Virus record (IMG/VR): IMGVR_UViG_3300036792_000176
Span: 23,998 to 87,997 of that record
Reading direction: 5' to 3' (one strand)
DNA: 64,000 bases
DNA from: a virus
Both the position numbers and the translations under genes were made by a program. A model generated the notes under the pieces. That model searched no databases and was not told the origin of the DNA. It saw nothing but the letters and a program-made list of their open reading frames with translations. How positions within the stretch are numbered: position 1 is the first letter of the stretch; each line of letters starts with the position of its first letter. Below, in pieces: positions 14,907-22,483 of the stretch.

Positions 14907-15362
14907 ATGCCTCGATCAAGCGAGTTCGCCAGGAAAGACCGGCAGCTCACGGGTGCCATCAAGAAGGTGCGCTCCGAGCTGCGCAACATCGTTCTGGACT
15001 GGAATTCTGGTAGCTATCACGACAAGACTGCCAAGGACAGGAACAACACCCTAGCCACAATGTACGCCGCTGCCGAGCGAGCCCAGTTTGAGGCGTTCGA
15101 GGTTAAGCAGCTGATCGCTAGTTGGAAGGACCTGGAATCCGGCATGCCGGTTACCGCTCCTACGCAGCCCCAGCGAGTCATCCCTCACGCTCCGGAGTGC
15201 GAGGAGTTCGCGCTTACTACCAGGATCGGCAAGCAGCTGGACGAAGAGTTCAATAGCGGAAAGCTCGACGAGGGCACCTACTACCACAGCCTAAACGCTC
15301 TCGTCGCAACGCTACACGAGGCCGAAGAGTGCCCTGGCCGTCACGAGAAGCCTAGGGGCTAA
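14907..15362 (+). CDS. Helical hypothetical protein, 151 aa
   Basis: ATG 14907 follows the preceding stop by four bases. The frame is open upstream, but that part lies in the previous gene. The protein is mainly helical and basic at the N-terminus (SSEFARKDRQLTGAIKKVRSEL). Residues 20-75 could form a coiled coil. Function unknown. Confidence 0.65.
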   Translation: MPRSSEFARKDRQLTGAIKKVRSELRNIVLDWNSGSYHDKTAKDRNNTLATMYAAAERAQFEAFEVKQLIASWKDLESGMPVTAPTQPQRVIPHAPECEEFALTTRIGKQLDEEFNSGKLDEGTYYHSLNALVATLHEAEECPGRHEKPRG

Positions 15363-15364
15363 TT

Positions 15365-15808
15365 ATGCCCGATACACTCAAGAGCCGGAAGGCTGAAATC
15401 AGCCGCGATCTCCGCGCCCGAATAAATCGAGGTGAGGAGATTGCCGGCAGTATCCTCCCTAAGAATCCATTCACCATACAAGTCGTCGGCAAGTCTTTCA
15501 GCAATCTGCAGGCGAGGATCATCTACTCTGATCAGGCACCGTACTACATAACGGTTACCGAGGGTGATACATTCGCGGTCGATGGATCCGGAAGGACCGA
15601 GCCTGCTGTCAAGACCGAGCCTGCTGTCAGGCCCGACTTCTCGGTCGACATAAGCGAGGCTAAGTTCAGCAACCGTAACGGACTGGACCTAACGTTCTAC
15701 CCGCATGGCCCTAGCCATGGCTTTACGATATCAGATATGACGACGGCCGAGCTGGCCGTAGTTCACCGCTACATCGGTGAGTTTCTAGAGGGGCAAAAGA
15801 ATGGTTAG
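15365..15808 (+). CDS. Hypothetical protein with TEPAV tandem repeat, 147 aa
   Basis: ATG 15365 follows the previous stop by two bases. A helical basic N-terminus is followed by a beta-rich part; residues 79-89 contain a short tandem repeat (TEPAVKTEPAVR) acting as a linker, also visible as a DNA repeat near 15600-15625. The last eight bases overlap the next gene. Confidence 0.65.
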   Translation: MPDTLKSRKAEISRDLRARINRGEEIAGSILPKNPFTIQVVGKSFSNLQARIIYSDQAPYYITVTEGDTFAVDGSGRTEPAVKTEPAVRPDFSVDISEAKFSNRNGLDLTFYPHGPSHGFTISDMTTAELAVVHRYIGEFLEGQKNG

Positions 15809-16808
15809 TCTGGACAGCCGCAATTTCCATGCGGATGAGATGGACCTGGACGCGGCACTCAACAAGGTGCGCAAGCTCATCGAGCGGTCGAGCTACCATC
15901 AGGATCACGGCGAGCAGGATAGGGCTAACGACCTGCTCACACAGGCCGATGCCCTCATGTTCAAGTACTCCATCGACAAGGCGATGGCAGAAGCGGCGAA
16001 GCCCTCTGCCGAGCAGGCAAAGCCCAAGAGGATCAAGGTCGAGATGTGCGGCCCTGGCGACCCGCTGGCATTCGAGATCTCATGCCTGGTCAACGTGGTA
16101 GCCAGGCACTGCCGTTGCATGGCCATCTGGCTCCCCTCAGACTACAGGCCACATGTCTCGGAGATCTTCGGGTACGAGTCAGACGTACGCTACGCCGAGA
16201 TGCTTTACACCCAGCTCCTCATGCACATGACTTCGGTCCTCTTCCCCAAGATGGACCCAAGCAAGACGCTCGGCGAGAACTGTTACACCCTTCACAACCA
16301 GGGACTCAACTGGCTGGACATGGCCGAGCTTGATGGCTGGAAGAAGCTTCCGGCTGCTGACTATCCGGGCGTCAAGGTTCCGTTCACCAAGGACTTTGAT
16401 TTCAGCGTATCGCCGTCCACGAAGGTGGGCGGCATCTACAAGCGCGCGTACTACGCTGAGTGCAAGCGCCTTGGCGAGCAGCCTAAGATCGTGCCCGCCT
16501 CGGCAAGCAGGCAGGCGCGTACCGACGCATTCCGAAAGAGTGTGGCCAAGGGGTACGTCAATCGTATCGCAGAGCGTCTCTTCAGGGTCGAGAAGGCCCA
16601 GAACAAGGTCGGCACAGCACTGGTCCTGGCAGGCCAGAAGGACACGATCGAGGCTATGTTCGCTGAGGCATATCCGCACAGCAAGTCTTCGGTGGACGAG
16701 TTCAAGGCCAAGAGCAACCCCGAGGCGATGCTCAGGGGTATGAGGCGCGCGGACGAGGCCGACCTGAGCGTCGGCGTCGGTGGCGGCAGGGCGAGGGCCA
16801 TCGGGTGA
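15801..16808 (+). CDS. DUF2786-domain protein, 335 aa
   Basis: Residues 17-62 (LNKVRKLIERSSYH...ALMFKYSID) match the DUF2786 helical domain, and the following 180 residues match the region that usually accompanies it in actinobacteria and their phages. The C-terminal part is basic and ends GVGGGRARAIG. Molecular role unknown; these proteins occur next to replication or nucleotide genes. Start ATG 15801 overlaps the preceding gene by eight bases. Confidence 0.75.
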   Translation: MVSLDSRNFHADEMDLDAALNKVRKLIERSSYHQDHGEQDRANDLLTQADALMFKYSIDKAMAEAAKPSAEQAKPKRIKVEMCGPGDPLAFEISCLVNVVARHCRCMAIWLPSDYRPHVSEIFGYESDVRYAEMLYTQLLMHMTSVLFPKMDPSKTLGENCYTLHNQGLNWLDMAELDGWKKLPAADYPGVKVPFTKDFDFSVSPSTKVGGIYKRAYYAECKRLGEQPKIVPASASRQARTDAFRKSVAKGYVNRIAERLFRVEKAQNKVGTALVLAGQKDTIEAMFAEAYPHSKSSVDEFKAKSNPEAMLRGMRRADEADLSVGVGGGRARAIG

Positions 16809-17053
16809 CAGTAGAAGAGGTGAGGCGTGTCCAGAAGGTACTCGGCCTCCTAGACACGCACTTGGTATACGTGGATGCGGAAGAGGGATTCTGGATGGCG
16901 CACACTCAGCAGGAGCGCGAGAGTGTGCCAGATCTGCATGAGTGCCGCATCCACAGATACCTATGCCGCGAGCCTATCGTGGTTACCGGCTGGTACATAA
17001 TCGAGGAAGACGGATCGATCGGAAGGATTGACATGAGAATGGAATCGCCGTGA
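16805..17053 (+). CDS. Hypothetical protein, 82 aa
   Basis: GTG 16805 in a GTGA overlap. An N-terminal helix is followed by a small mixed domain with HECRIHRYLC. A metal site is possible but weak. Coupled to the next gene by another GTGA. Confidence 0.6.
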   Translation: MTVEEVRRVQKVLGLLDTHLVYVDAEEGFWMAHTQQERESVPDLHECRIHRYLCREPIVVTGWYIIEEDGSIGRIDMRMESP

Positions 17054-17214
17054 TACGCGAGGGATTCGAGCGCCTGTACGCCACATGGGTGTATAACTTC
17101 GACAGATGGGCGTGGAAGCGGCGCTGGCGCATGATCAAGATGCGCCACAGGGAGTTCACCGATAGGTTCGAGCACTGGTACGAGACTGGCAACTGGTGGT
17201 ACGACCGTGGGTGA
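17050..17214 (+). CDS. Tryptophan- and arginine-rich small protein, 54 aa
   Basis: GTG 17050 in a GTGA overlap. The product has seven Trp and many Arg/Lys (DRWAWKRRWRMIKMRHREF), a composition typical of membrane-surface or nucleic-acid-binding peptides. No family recognised. The next gene starts eight bases before its end. Confidence 0.6.
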   Translation: MIREGFERLYATWVYNFDRWAWKRRWRMIKMRHREFTDRFEHWYETGNWWYDRG

Positions 17215-17461
17215 ATTCATAGTGGCCATGGCGAAGGAGATTGCATTCATCGTCATGGCCACGACGGTGATCCTTGCCGTCCAGTACCTGATAGTACGAT
17301 ACATCCTGAACGGGATCATGGACGTGGTAGACCACACGCACCCCCTGGCTCTATGGCGTCTGCGTCTTCTGTTCTTCCGGCTCAGCGGTCGATGCCGTGA
17401 GTGTCATCTCAGGAACGGCATCCACAGGTTCGGGTGCACCAGAAGACAAGGCGAGGAGTGA
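17207..17461 (+). CDS. Membrane protein with C-terminal cysteine motif, 84 aa
   Basis: GTG 17207. One strong hydrophobic segment (residues 10-32) is followed by a basic stretch and a CRECHLRNGIHRFGC motif that may bind zinc on the cytoplasmic side. Function unknown. Confidence 0.65.
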   Translation: MGEFIVAMAKEIAFIVMATTVILAVQYLIVRYILNGIMDVVDHTHPLALWRLRLLFFRLSGRCRECHLRNGIHRFGCTRRQGEE

Positions 17462-17463
17462 CT

Positions 17464-17658
17464 ATGTATTTCTGGCCATGGCTTGCAGCACTTCTGTCAT
17501 CGCTAGTTGCATGCTTCGTTTTCCTGGCGGCTGCGATGCTGTCGAACCCTGGGTCTAAGAGGGAGAAGTTCATGGCTTACATGTGCGTGAGCTCTTTCCT
17601 TGTATTCCTGCTGCTGGTGTACATGTCCGCATCTATACACGGGGTAACCTCCAAGTAG
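17464..17658 (+). CDS. Two-span membrane protein, 64 aa
   Basis: ATG 17464 with GGCGAGGAG upstream. Two hydrophobic segments (residues 4-24 and 36-56) flank a short charged loop (GSKREKF). Together with the preceding gene it forms a small membrane pair at the end of the 14539-17658 operon. Function unknown. Confidence 0.65.
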   Translation: MYFWPWLAALLSSLVACFVFLAAAMLSNPGSKREKFMAYMCVSSFLVFLLLVYMSASIHGVTSK

Positions 17659-17757
17659 ACTGCGCGGCCGGTAGGAGGGTTTCTAGCCGAAACGGTAGCG
17701 GGCTCCGGCCCGGTACGGTACGCTTTACCTAGCGCCCGAATAGAGTAGGAGAGCCGA

Positions 17758-18531
17758 GTGTTTACCTGCGGCAACTGTCACGAACAGCACGAAACCGCCG
17801 ACGAAGGCAGGCGTTGTTACGCATCGGCCCCAGCGCGCGAGATGACGCCCGAGCAGCTGGAATTCATCAACACCCTCCTCGTGGAACGTGACATGACTCC
17901 GCTTCCGCTGGTTCCGAGGCCGAACCTGACGCTGTCGGAGGCTACGGCAGAGATCAAACGCCTGCTGCTGATCAAGGTGCGTGTTGCCGATACCGGCATA
18001 CCAGAAGGCTACTACGCAGTCGCATCCATCACCGGGAACAATGACTTTGACTTCTTCCGGATCGATCGCCCAGACAAGGGCAAGTGGGCTGGCTACACAT
18101 TCGTCAAGCGCGTCATCGGAGGCCACCCCGACGTAAATGTTAGCAAGGTAGAGGCTCGCAAGGCGATCGCGGCAATACGGCAGGCCGGGATTGATGAGTC
18201 CGGCGAGCTGTACGGCGAGAAGATGAAAGCCTGCTACAAGTGCAACACATCCCTAACCAAACACGCGAGCACCGTGCTTAAGGTCGGCCGCACCTGCGCC
18301 GGCAGAGTCGGCAAGGGCGCGCTCTGGGATTCCATCCAGGCAGAGTTCGAGAAGGAGGGTAAGAATGGCGACGAAGATAGTGCTGCTAGCGGTAGAGGTA
18401 GAAGACCCGACCCCCGCGGAGCAGATCCAGAGCGCAAACCCCGGGCTGTCGGAAGAGACGATCCAGATGTACCAAAGAGTCGCCGACCTTCTCGGCCCCG
18501 TGGGCGAGCCCGCGCTGCGAGAGCTGTGTAA
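17758..18531 (+). CDS. Zinc-ribbon protein with DUF6011-like part, 257 aa as read
   Basis: GTG 17758 has TAGGAGA at the right distance. An N-terminal CGNCHEQHETADEGRRC zinc knuckle is followed by an alpha/beta region (residues 75-140, YYAVASITGNNDFDFFRI) and then ACYKCNTSLT...GRTCAGRVG, which matches the actinophage DUF6011-type cysteine domain. Beyond base 18360 the frame becomes Arg/Pro-rich and runs out of phase across the gene at 18365. The last 55 residues may therefore be a by-product of overlap or of a lost stop. Confidence 0.65.
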   Translation: MFTCGNCHEQHETADEGRRCYASAPAREMTPEQLEFINTLLVERDMTPLPLVPRPNLTLSEATAEIKRLLLIKVRVADTGIPEGYYAVASITGNNDFDFFRIDRPDKGKWAGYTFVKRVIGGHPDVNVSKVEARKAIAAIRQAGIDESGELYGEKMKACYKCNTSLTKHASTVLKVGRTCAGRVGKGALWDSIQAEFEKEGKNGDEDSAASGRGRRPDPRGADPERKPRAVGRDDPDVPKSRRPSRPRGRARAARAV

Positions 18532-18577
18532 CAGTATGTGCAGCGAAAGCAGGAACGAAGGGTACTACAACGGGTAG
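18365..18577 (+). CDS. Hypothetical helical protein, 70 aa
   Basis: ATG 18365 has a strong AAGGAGGGTAAG site. The acidic helical product looks like a normal coding sequence with phage codon use. It lies out of frame inside the 3' end of the preceding gene over 167 bases. Function unknown. Confidence 0.65.
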   Translation: MATKIVLLAVEVEDPTPAEQIQSANPGLSEETIQMYQRVADLLGPVGEPALRELCNSMCSESRNEGYYNG

Positions 18578-18603
18578 CATCCGTCGATAACGAGGAGAAC
18601 GGC

Positions 18604-18738
18604 ATGAACGACAAAAGCCAGTACGTCGGCAACACGATGGGGGCGTCCAACTCTCAGGGTCCCTCGACGCCGAAGTGGTCGAAGGACTGGCAGTTTCAGC
18701 TGGCCAAGCAGTTTGAAGGAACCCGCTGGGACATCTAG
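18604..18738 (+). CDS. Small polar protein, 44 aa
   Basis: ATG 18604 with GAGGAGAACGGC upstream, a strong site. The product is polar with a Ser/Gly/Pro stretch in the middle and three Trp in the second half. It ends three bases before the structured leader at 18741. No family recognised. Confidence 0.6.
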   Translation: MNDKSQYVGNTMGASNSQGPSTPKWSKDWQFQLAKQFEGTRWDI

Positions 18739-18740
18739 CG

Positions 18741-18848
18741 TCCCCTGAATGTCCTGCTCGTGCGAAAGCCAACGAGTCCCGATGTAGTGGGTACTGCCAA
18801 GGCGAGCAGGGCCTTGAGGGGATGATCCCTCTGGGAGGAGGTGAATGT
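18741..18848 (+). ncRNA. Structured leader RNA, candidate riboswitch or translation switch
   Basis: Bases 18741-18760 pair with 18803-18822 in a long closing stem: TCCCCT with AGGGGA, an internal loop with two A-T pairs, then GTCCTGCTCG with the matching strand. The enclosed 42 bases hold a short GC-GAAA-GC hairpin and an AGTCCC/GGGTACT arm. The 3' strand of the closing stem can instead form GAGGG (18816-18820) with CCCTC (18827-18831). That same CCCTC can weakly pair with the GGGAGGAGG ribosome site of the gene at 18850. Mutually exclusive pairings of this type are the usual design of translational riboswitches. Ligand unknown; no known class recognised. Confidence 0.45.
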
Positions 18849-18849
18849 A

Positions 18850-18972
18850 ATGGAAACTAGCGTCGTCGAGAAGAACAACGTCACGATGCAGCAAACGGTG
18901 CACGGCACGTTCCAGCCCAAGGGCTGGGAGCTGGCCCTGGGCTGGGAGCTGATCCGCAACATGCAGCCGTAG
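18850..18972 (+). CDS. 40-residue peptide with GWEL repeat
   Basis: ATG 18850 lies eight bases behind a very strong GGGAGGAGG site and the structured leader. The peptide has a polar N-terminal half and the pattern PKGWELALGWELIRN, two GWEL words five residues apart, suggesting an amphipathic helix. A strong terminator follows after 27 bases, so leader, peptide and terminator form one compact cassette. Too short to name. It could be a regulatory, toxic or host-targeting peptide. Confidence 0.6.
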   Translation: METSVVEKNNVTMQQTVHGTFQPKGWELALGWELIRNMQP

Positions 18973-18999
18973 TACCCGATCCCGAGTAGTCCTGTTGTG

Positions 19000-19030
19000 G
19001 ACCGGCCGGAGCTTCCCCCTCCGGCCGGTC
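19000..19030 (+). terminator. Strong hairpin terminator
   Basis: GACCGGCCGGAG (19000-19011) pairs perfectly with CTCCGGCCGGTC (19019-19030) around a seven-base loop. It closes the leader-peptide cassette and lies just before the ribosome site of the next gene. Confidence 0.85.
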
Positions 19031-19049
19031 AGTTAATGGAGGAATAATA

Positions 19050-19292
19050 ATGCTGCTTGAGCAGCGTATCGCTTACTACAACAAGCAGACCGGCCGAGAT
19101 GATTGCAGGCCAGGTCCGCAGGCAAGGAGGGCAAGGCACAAGAGGAAAGGAGGCAGGGCTCACAGCCATGATGGCAACCGCTGCCCGATCTGCCAGCCTC
19201 TTCCGCAGGTCAAGGTGCAGATGCAGAACCAAGAGACGGGAGATCCCAGGAATTGGGTTCAGAACTTGCTGTTGTCGCAGCGGCCGCGATAG
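19050..19292 (+). CDS. Basic protein with CPIC motif, 80 aa
   Basis: ATG 19050 has a GGAGGAAT site. The protein is highly basic in the middle (ARRARHKRKGGRAHSH) and has CRPG and CPIC cysteines, suggesting RNA or DNA binding with a possible metal. Its promoter is unclear because a terminator lies directly upstream; the gene may depend on read-through. Confidence 0.65.
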   Translation: MLLEQRIAYYNKQTGRDDCRPGPQARRARHKRKGGRAHSHDGNRCPICQPLPQVKVQMQNQETGDPRNWVQNLLLSQRPR

Positions 19293-19429
19293 TATTTGGC
19301 GGCGGCAGCATCTGGATCGGATGTCTATGGTTCAGGAACCATCTTCACGAGAGGTGGCTACGGAAAGAGCAGAACTCTTACGAGAGACAGAGAGTAACGG
19401 GAGACAGGAAACAGGAATGGCTACAATAA
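19253..19429 (+). CDS. Putative small membrane protein, 58 aa, TTG start
   Basis: A frame overlapping the end of the 19050 gene and the start of the 19417 gene encodes a hydrophobic segment (AVVAAAAIVFGGGSIWIGCLWF), then a basic tail (NHLHERWLRKEQ). This is a convincing one-span topology and fills an otherwise empty 124-base gap. No ATG or GTG is available; TTG 19253 with GGGAG ten bases upstream is the best start. Holin-like size, but no lysis context. Confidence 0.5.
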   Translation: MGSELAVVAAAAIVFGGGSIWIGCLWFRNHLHERWLRKEQNSYERQRVTGDRKQEWLQ

Positions 19430-19668
19430 CCAATCGAGAGGACGTCGACAAGCTTATCGACAATGCCGGGGTGTACCCTGGCGACGAGGACAGTTTCACC
19501 GGTCCTGTCGTAAGGATCGTCGAGTACAAGAACCAAGCCGGAGAGACCATATTCGGAGTGGTGTACGAGATCGAGGCTGCCAAGAACATGCTGGACCGGT
19601 ACGATCACCCTTCGCAGTACATTCGTAACCCGAAGGTGATCTGGCGACACGCGGAATGGATCTCATGA
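19417..19668 (+). CDS. Hypothetical protein, 83 aa
   Basis: ATG 19417 with GGAAACAGGA upstream. An alpha/beta acidic product with the pattern VRIVEYKNQAGETIFGVVYEIE in the centre. Ends in an ATGA overlap with the next gene. No family recognised. Confidence 0.65.
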   Translation: MATITNREDVDKLIDNAGVYPGDEDSFTGPVVRIVEYKNQAGETIFGVVYEIEAAKNMLDRYDHPSQYIRNPKVIWRHAEWIS

Positions 19669-19856
19669 GTCGCACATTCGTAATCTCTCTCGACGTGAGC
19701 GAGGGGACGGCTCTGGGGTTTCTACGGGCAACCCAGAAAAGGAAATCCCTCCGGGCCAAGACGGACGACGGCACGGCATTCGACGTGCCGGTCCTGTTCA
19801 TCTACCCGACCGACGATACCGGTCACTGCAGTCAGCATACGGAACAAGAGAAATAA
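19665..19856 (+). CDS. Hypothetical protein, 63 aa
   Basis: ATG 19665 overlaps the preceding stop. It opens with a beta strand (TFVISLDV) and contains a basic helix (ATQKRKSLRAK). No recognised domain. A weak CCTAC/GTAGG hairpin follows at about 19869-19886, possibly a terminator before the ParB-like gene. Confidence 0.6.
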   Translation: MSRTFVISLDVSEGTALGFLRATQKRKSLRAKTDDGTAFDVPVLFIYPTDDTGHCSQHTEQEK

Positions 19857-19959
19857 CCCCTCAATCCTACCGTAACAGTAGGGTTTCCGGCAAAACACCC
19901 CGCCCCCGTTTTCAGGGAATGGGCACCCCCAGAAAAATCTCCGAGGGAGATAGATTCAC

Positions 19960-20811
19960 ATGACAGCTAGTACCCAGCGAATGATCCTGGTCTCGAACAT
20001 CCACCCCAACCCGAACAACCCTCGTAAAGAGGCCGGGAACGTCACCGAGCTCGCCCGCCAGATCAAGGACCGGGTCGACCAGGGTCTGCCCGCTCTCGTC
20101 CAGCCCATCATGGTGATCCCGGCACCACAGTACGGCGGAGACCACGTCATGATCGAGGACGGGTATCGCCGCTGGGTGGCCGGTAAGAGTGTGGTGCGCG
20201 CTCTTGAGTGCACAGTCAACTACCCGCGTCCGGACGAGGACCTTACCCGGAGGGCTCTGTCAATCGGCCTGGTCACGGCCCTCCACAAGATGGATCTCAC
20301 CCCGCTCGAGAAGGCGGATGCGTTCGGTCGTCTGCACAAAGAATTCGGCATGACGCAGGATGCCATCGGGAAACAGTTCGGTATCACCGGTAGCTCTGTC
20401 GGCTACTACATGGCTCTCCTCGATCTGTCCGATAAGTCCAGGGGTGACGTCGCATCCGGGAAGCTGTCGGCGGATCGAGCGATCTCTGCCGTCAGAGAGC
20501 ACAGGTCCAAGAATCGCAAGAAGAGCGGCAAGAAGCCTATCGATGTCGGCTGGGAGCCGGATCACTTCAGCGATAGCCATTACCTGGCGAAGAACGCCAA
20601 GGTAATGTGCGACGCTCGCGGGCACGGTAGCCGTCGGCGCTTCGCGGGTGCCTGTCACGCCTGCTGGGAGACGGTCATCCGTCGTGACGAGAATCAGGTC
20701 ACTAAGGTGGACTTCCTTACCGCCGGATCGAAGGAGCTCCAGTTCATGCCACCCGCCCCTCTCGAGAACGGCGTCGCTGGCGTGAACGGAACTACGGGCA
20801 ATCACAAGTGA
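19960..20811 (+). CDS. ParB-like nuclease/HTH domain protein, 283 aa
   Basis: The N-terminal 95 residues match the ParB/Srx fold: NPNNPRKE near residue 16, then GYRRWVAGK near residue 67, the ParB box region. A helix-turn-helix follows (MTQDAIGKQFGITGSSVGYYM, residues 130-150), as in ParB/KorB proteins. The C-terminal third adds a zinc site (CDARGHG...CHACWE). Phage ParB-like proteins act in partition, plasmid-like maintenance or transcription control. No ParA partner is visible, so regulation or nuclease action is as likely as partition. ATG 19960 with GAGGGAGA upstream. Confidence 0.85.
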   Translation: MTASTQRMILVSNIHPNPNNPRKEAGNVTELARQIKDRVDQGLPALVQPIMVIPAPQYGGDHVMIEDGYRRWVAGKSVVRALECTVNYPRPDEDLTRRALSIGLVTALHKMDLTPLEKADAFGRLHKEFGMTQDAIGKQFGITGSSVGYYMALLDLSDKSRGDVASGKLSADRAISAVREHRSKNRKKSGKKPIDVGWEPDHFSDSHYLAKNAKVMCDARGHGSRRRFAGACHACWETVIRRDENQVTKVDFLTAGSKELQFMPPAPLENGVAGVNGTTGNHK

Positions 20812-20981
20812 AGCGACTTCGGTACAAGTACTCCCCTGTATACCGCCGGATATACCTATTGTACGGCGAGAAGAATGGGCATGCCGTACTCAAGGGGAAG
20901 CGAGCATGGCGCAAGGTTAACGGCGTTGGATTTAACACCAGGAAGTTCGGTAATCGCATCATCCTATTCCGGCGCTACTAG
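20808..20981 (+). CDS. Very basic small protein, 57 aa
   Basis: GTG 20808 in a GTGA overlap with the ParB-like gene, hence coupled to it. Composition is dominated by Arg, Lys and Tyr (VKRLRYKYSPVYRRIYL, KGKRAWRKVN), suggesting nucleic-acid binding. No family recognised. Confidence 0.6.
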   Translation: MKRLRYKYSPVYRRIYLLYGEKNGHAVLKGKRAWRKVNGVGFNTRKFGNRIILFRRY

Positions 20982-21006
20982 GCTAGCGCGCTAGGCCGGT
21001 ATGGAG

Positions 21007-21012
21007 TAGAAT
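21007..21012 (+). promoter_or_regulatory. -10 box of a leaderless promoter
   Basis: TAGAAT at 21007-21012 lies seven bases before the ATG at 21020, leaving no room for a separate leader. A CTAGG word lies upstream, as in the other promoters of this type. AAGGGG between box and ATG is too close to act as a normal ribosome site. Confidence 0.55.
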
Positions 21013-21019
21013 AAGGGGT

Positions 21020-21247
21020 ATGGACGTTAATGGCACGCCGCCGGTAATCATCCGGCACGGGATGGGGTCCTGCAGCAGGTGTGGGGCCCCATTCAAGGCT
21101 GGCGACAGGCGCGAGTCTGACCCCTGCTGCTCCGCTCCTGACTGCGAGGCGATCAATGACGTCTCGCACTACGGGTGCCTCCCTCCGGCGCTCAAGAAAA
21201 TTGCCGACGAAGAAGCCATGTACACAAACTGGGGCGATCATGCCTAG
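21020..21247 (+). CDS. Zinc-ribbon-like protein, 75 aa
   Basis: CSRCGAPF at residues 18-25 and CCSAPDCEA near residue 36 give four to five cysteines in zinc-ribbon spacing. Expressed from the leaderless promoter. Small nucleic-acid-binding role likely but not shown. Confidence 0.65.
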   Translation: MDVNGTPPVIIRHGMGSCSRCGAPFKAGDRRESDPCCSAPDCEAINDVSHYGCLPPALKKIADEEAMYTNWGDHA

Positions 21248-21668
21248 GTATCACTGGGCCAACGTTATAGACGAAGAGTCCAAGAAGGTACGCATCCTCT
21301 CCGAGCAGTGCAAGACATGCATATTCCTGCCCGGCGACAAGATGCTACTCGGGTCACGCCGCATGCACGAAGTGGTCCAGAAAAACCTGGAATCCAACTC
21401 CCTCCTGACATGTCACGCAACCCTTCCGGGCATGCCGGATGACGAGAATTACCAGCCAGCAGTTTGCAGAGGATTCTGGAATCTGCACGGGCTCAAGACA
21501 GCTGCCGGCGCTCTCGCGAAGTCAGTTATCGGAATCATATTCGTAAACCCTCCAGAGAACGGTAAGAAAGATGACGATGCTGGCGCTGCCAATTCCGAGG
21601 TACGGCGTCCTGCTGTCGAGCGGCAATCTGATGAAGGATCTACGGGGCAAGGTAGCCTGGGGCACTGA
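21240..21668 (+). CDS. Cysteine-motif protein of actinophage type, 142 aa
   Basis: ATG 21240 overlaps the previous gene by eight bases. The pattern CKTCIFLPGDKM...LLTCHATLPG...PAVCRGFWNLHG carries four conserved cysteines and a late histidine, a combination I know from uncharacterised actinophage proteins that may bind zinc or an Fe-S cluster. The last 33 residues are polar and overlap the next gene by 98 bases in another frame. Confidence 0.7.
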   Translation: MPRYHWANVIDEESKKVRILSEQCKTCIFLPGDKMLLGSRRMHEVVQKNLESNSLLTCHATLPGMPDDENYQPAVCRGFWNLHGLKTAAGALAKSVIGIIFVNPPENGKKDDDAGAANSEVRRPAVERQSDEGSTGQGSLGH

Positions 21669-21810
21669 CTTCAAGGGCATATCGTCTGCCAGGATAGTTC
21701 TCGGAGGCAATGTGGTGCTGCTTCGCTACTGCCTATGGTGCGACGACTACCACCAGGACAGCCAGGATGGCTGCGTTAAGTTCCCGGCGCTGATCGGAGA
21801 CGACATATGA
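21571..21810 (+). CDS. Hypothetical protein, 79 aa
   Basis: Translation from ATG 21571 gives a plausible beta-rich protein (VAWGTDFKGISSARIVLGGNVVLLRY) followed by CLWCDDYHQDSQDGC, a possible metal site. ATG 21631 would shorten the overlap with the preceding gene from 98 to 38 bases. The start is therefore uncertain. Confidence 0.55.
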   Translation: MTMLALPIPRYGVLLSSGNLMKDLRGKVAWGTDFKGISSARIVLGGNVVLLRYCLWCDDYHQDSQDGCVKFPALIGDDI

Positions 21811-22250
21811 GCAACAGCCCAGACTTCCCGGTCATAAAGGGCCAGGTATGGCGCTGGAAGGGTATGAAGTGCCTGGTACAGAGGGTGGCCATTGACGGCT
21901 CCTGGGCCGACCTCCGGGTGTTCCCGCTGGACTATCCAAGGTCAAAGTACTGGCCGAAGAGGATGGACATTCCATTCCCGGACGAGTTTGTATTCGAACG
22001 AGAGAGCAAGGGGGCCATGCACACATTCCTGGTTACAGTAAAGACGCCAAAAGTACACAGTCACGATCCGTCCAACAAGAAGGTTGGTAAGTGCCCATTC
22101 TCCGATGAGTGCACCGATAGCACAGGCCAGCATCACACCGGCGTTCTCCGGGCCACTGACGACGATATATCTCTCATAAAGAATGGCTCAGGATCCATCA
22201 ACGGTGTCGAGTACAGCCACATCACGCGCATAGAGAAGATGCGCCCGTGA
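21807..22250 (+). CDS. Hypothetical protein with GxVW opening, 147 aa
   Basis: ATG 21807 in an ATGA overlap. The N-terminal IKGQVWRWKGMKCLVQRV resembles the start of the 7704 protein and suggests a small beta barrel. A later KCPFSDECTDSTGQHH segment could hold zinc. Function unknown. Confidence 0.65.
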   Translation: MSNSPDFPVIKGQVWRWKGMKCLVQRVAIDGSWADLRVFPLDYPRSKYWPKRMDIPFPDEFVFERESKGAMHTFLVTVKTPKVHSHDPSNKKVGKCPFSDECTDSTGQHHTGVLRATDDDISLIKNGSGSINGVEYSHITRIEKMRP

Positions 22251-22483
22251 AGGCGTCGCTAGACCCGAATGCCCAGAAGCTGATGGATGCCGCCAATGAG
22301 GCGAGGAACATCTCTGATCTACTCAGGATAGCTTCCAGGACGATGGAATTCGACTCTGGCATGAGTCCCACCAAGGAGCATATAGACGCCGCGTACGCAT
22401 CACTGTACAGCATCAGGAAGAGGCTGAGCAAGCTGGTTGCAAATATGGGCGTAGGGATCCCGGGGAGAACGAGTGCGAGCTGA
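22247..22483 (+). CDS. Helical hypothetical protein, 78 aa
   Basis: GTG 22247 in a GTGA overlap. The product is almost entirely helical and could form a small bundle. It overlaps the SNF2-type helicase gene by 11 bases, so the two are likely made together. Confidence 0.65.
   Translation: MKASLDPNAQKLMDAANEARNISDLLRIASRTMEFDSGMSPTKEHIDAAYASLYSIRKRLSKLVANMGVGIPGRTSAS

Noticed and set aside
19057-19416. Plus-strand frame MSSVSLTTTSRP upstream of the 19417 gene
   Set aside because: Ser/Arg-rich shadow of the 19050 gene in another frame; the 19417 start has its own ribosome site.
20260-20805. 181-codon minus-strand frame opposite the ParB-like gene
   Set aside because: Antisense of a gene with clear domain motifs; no ribosome site.
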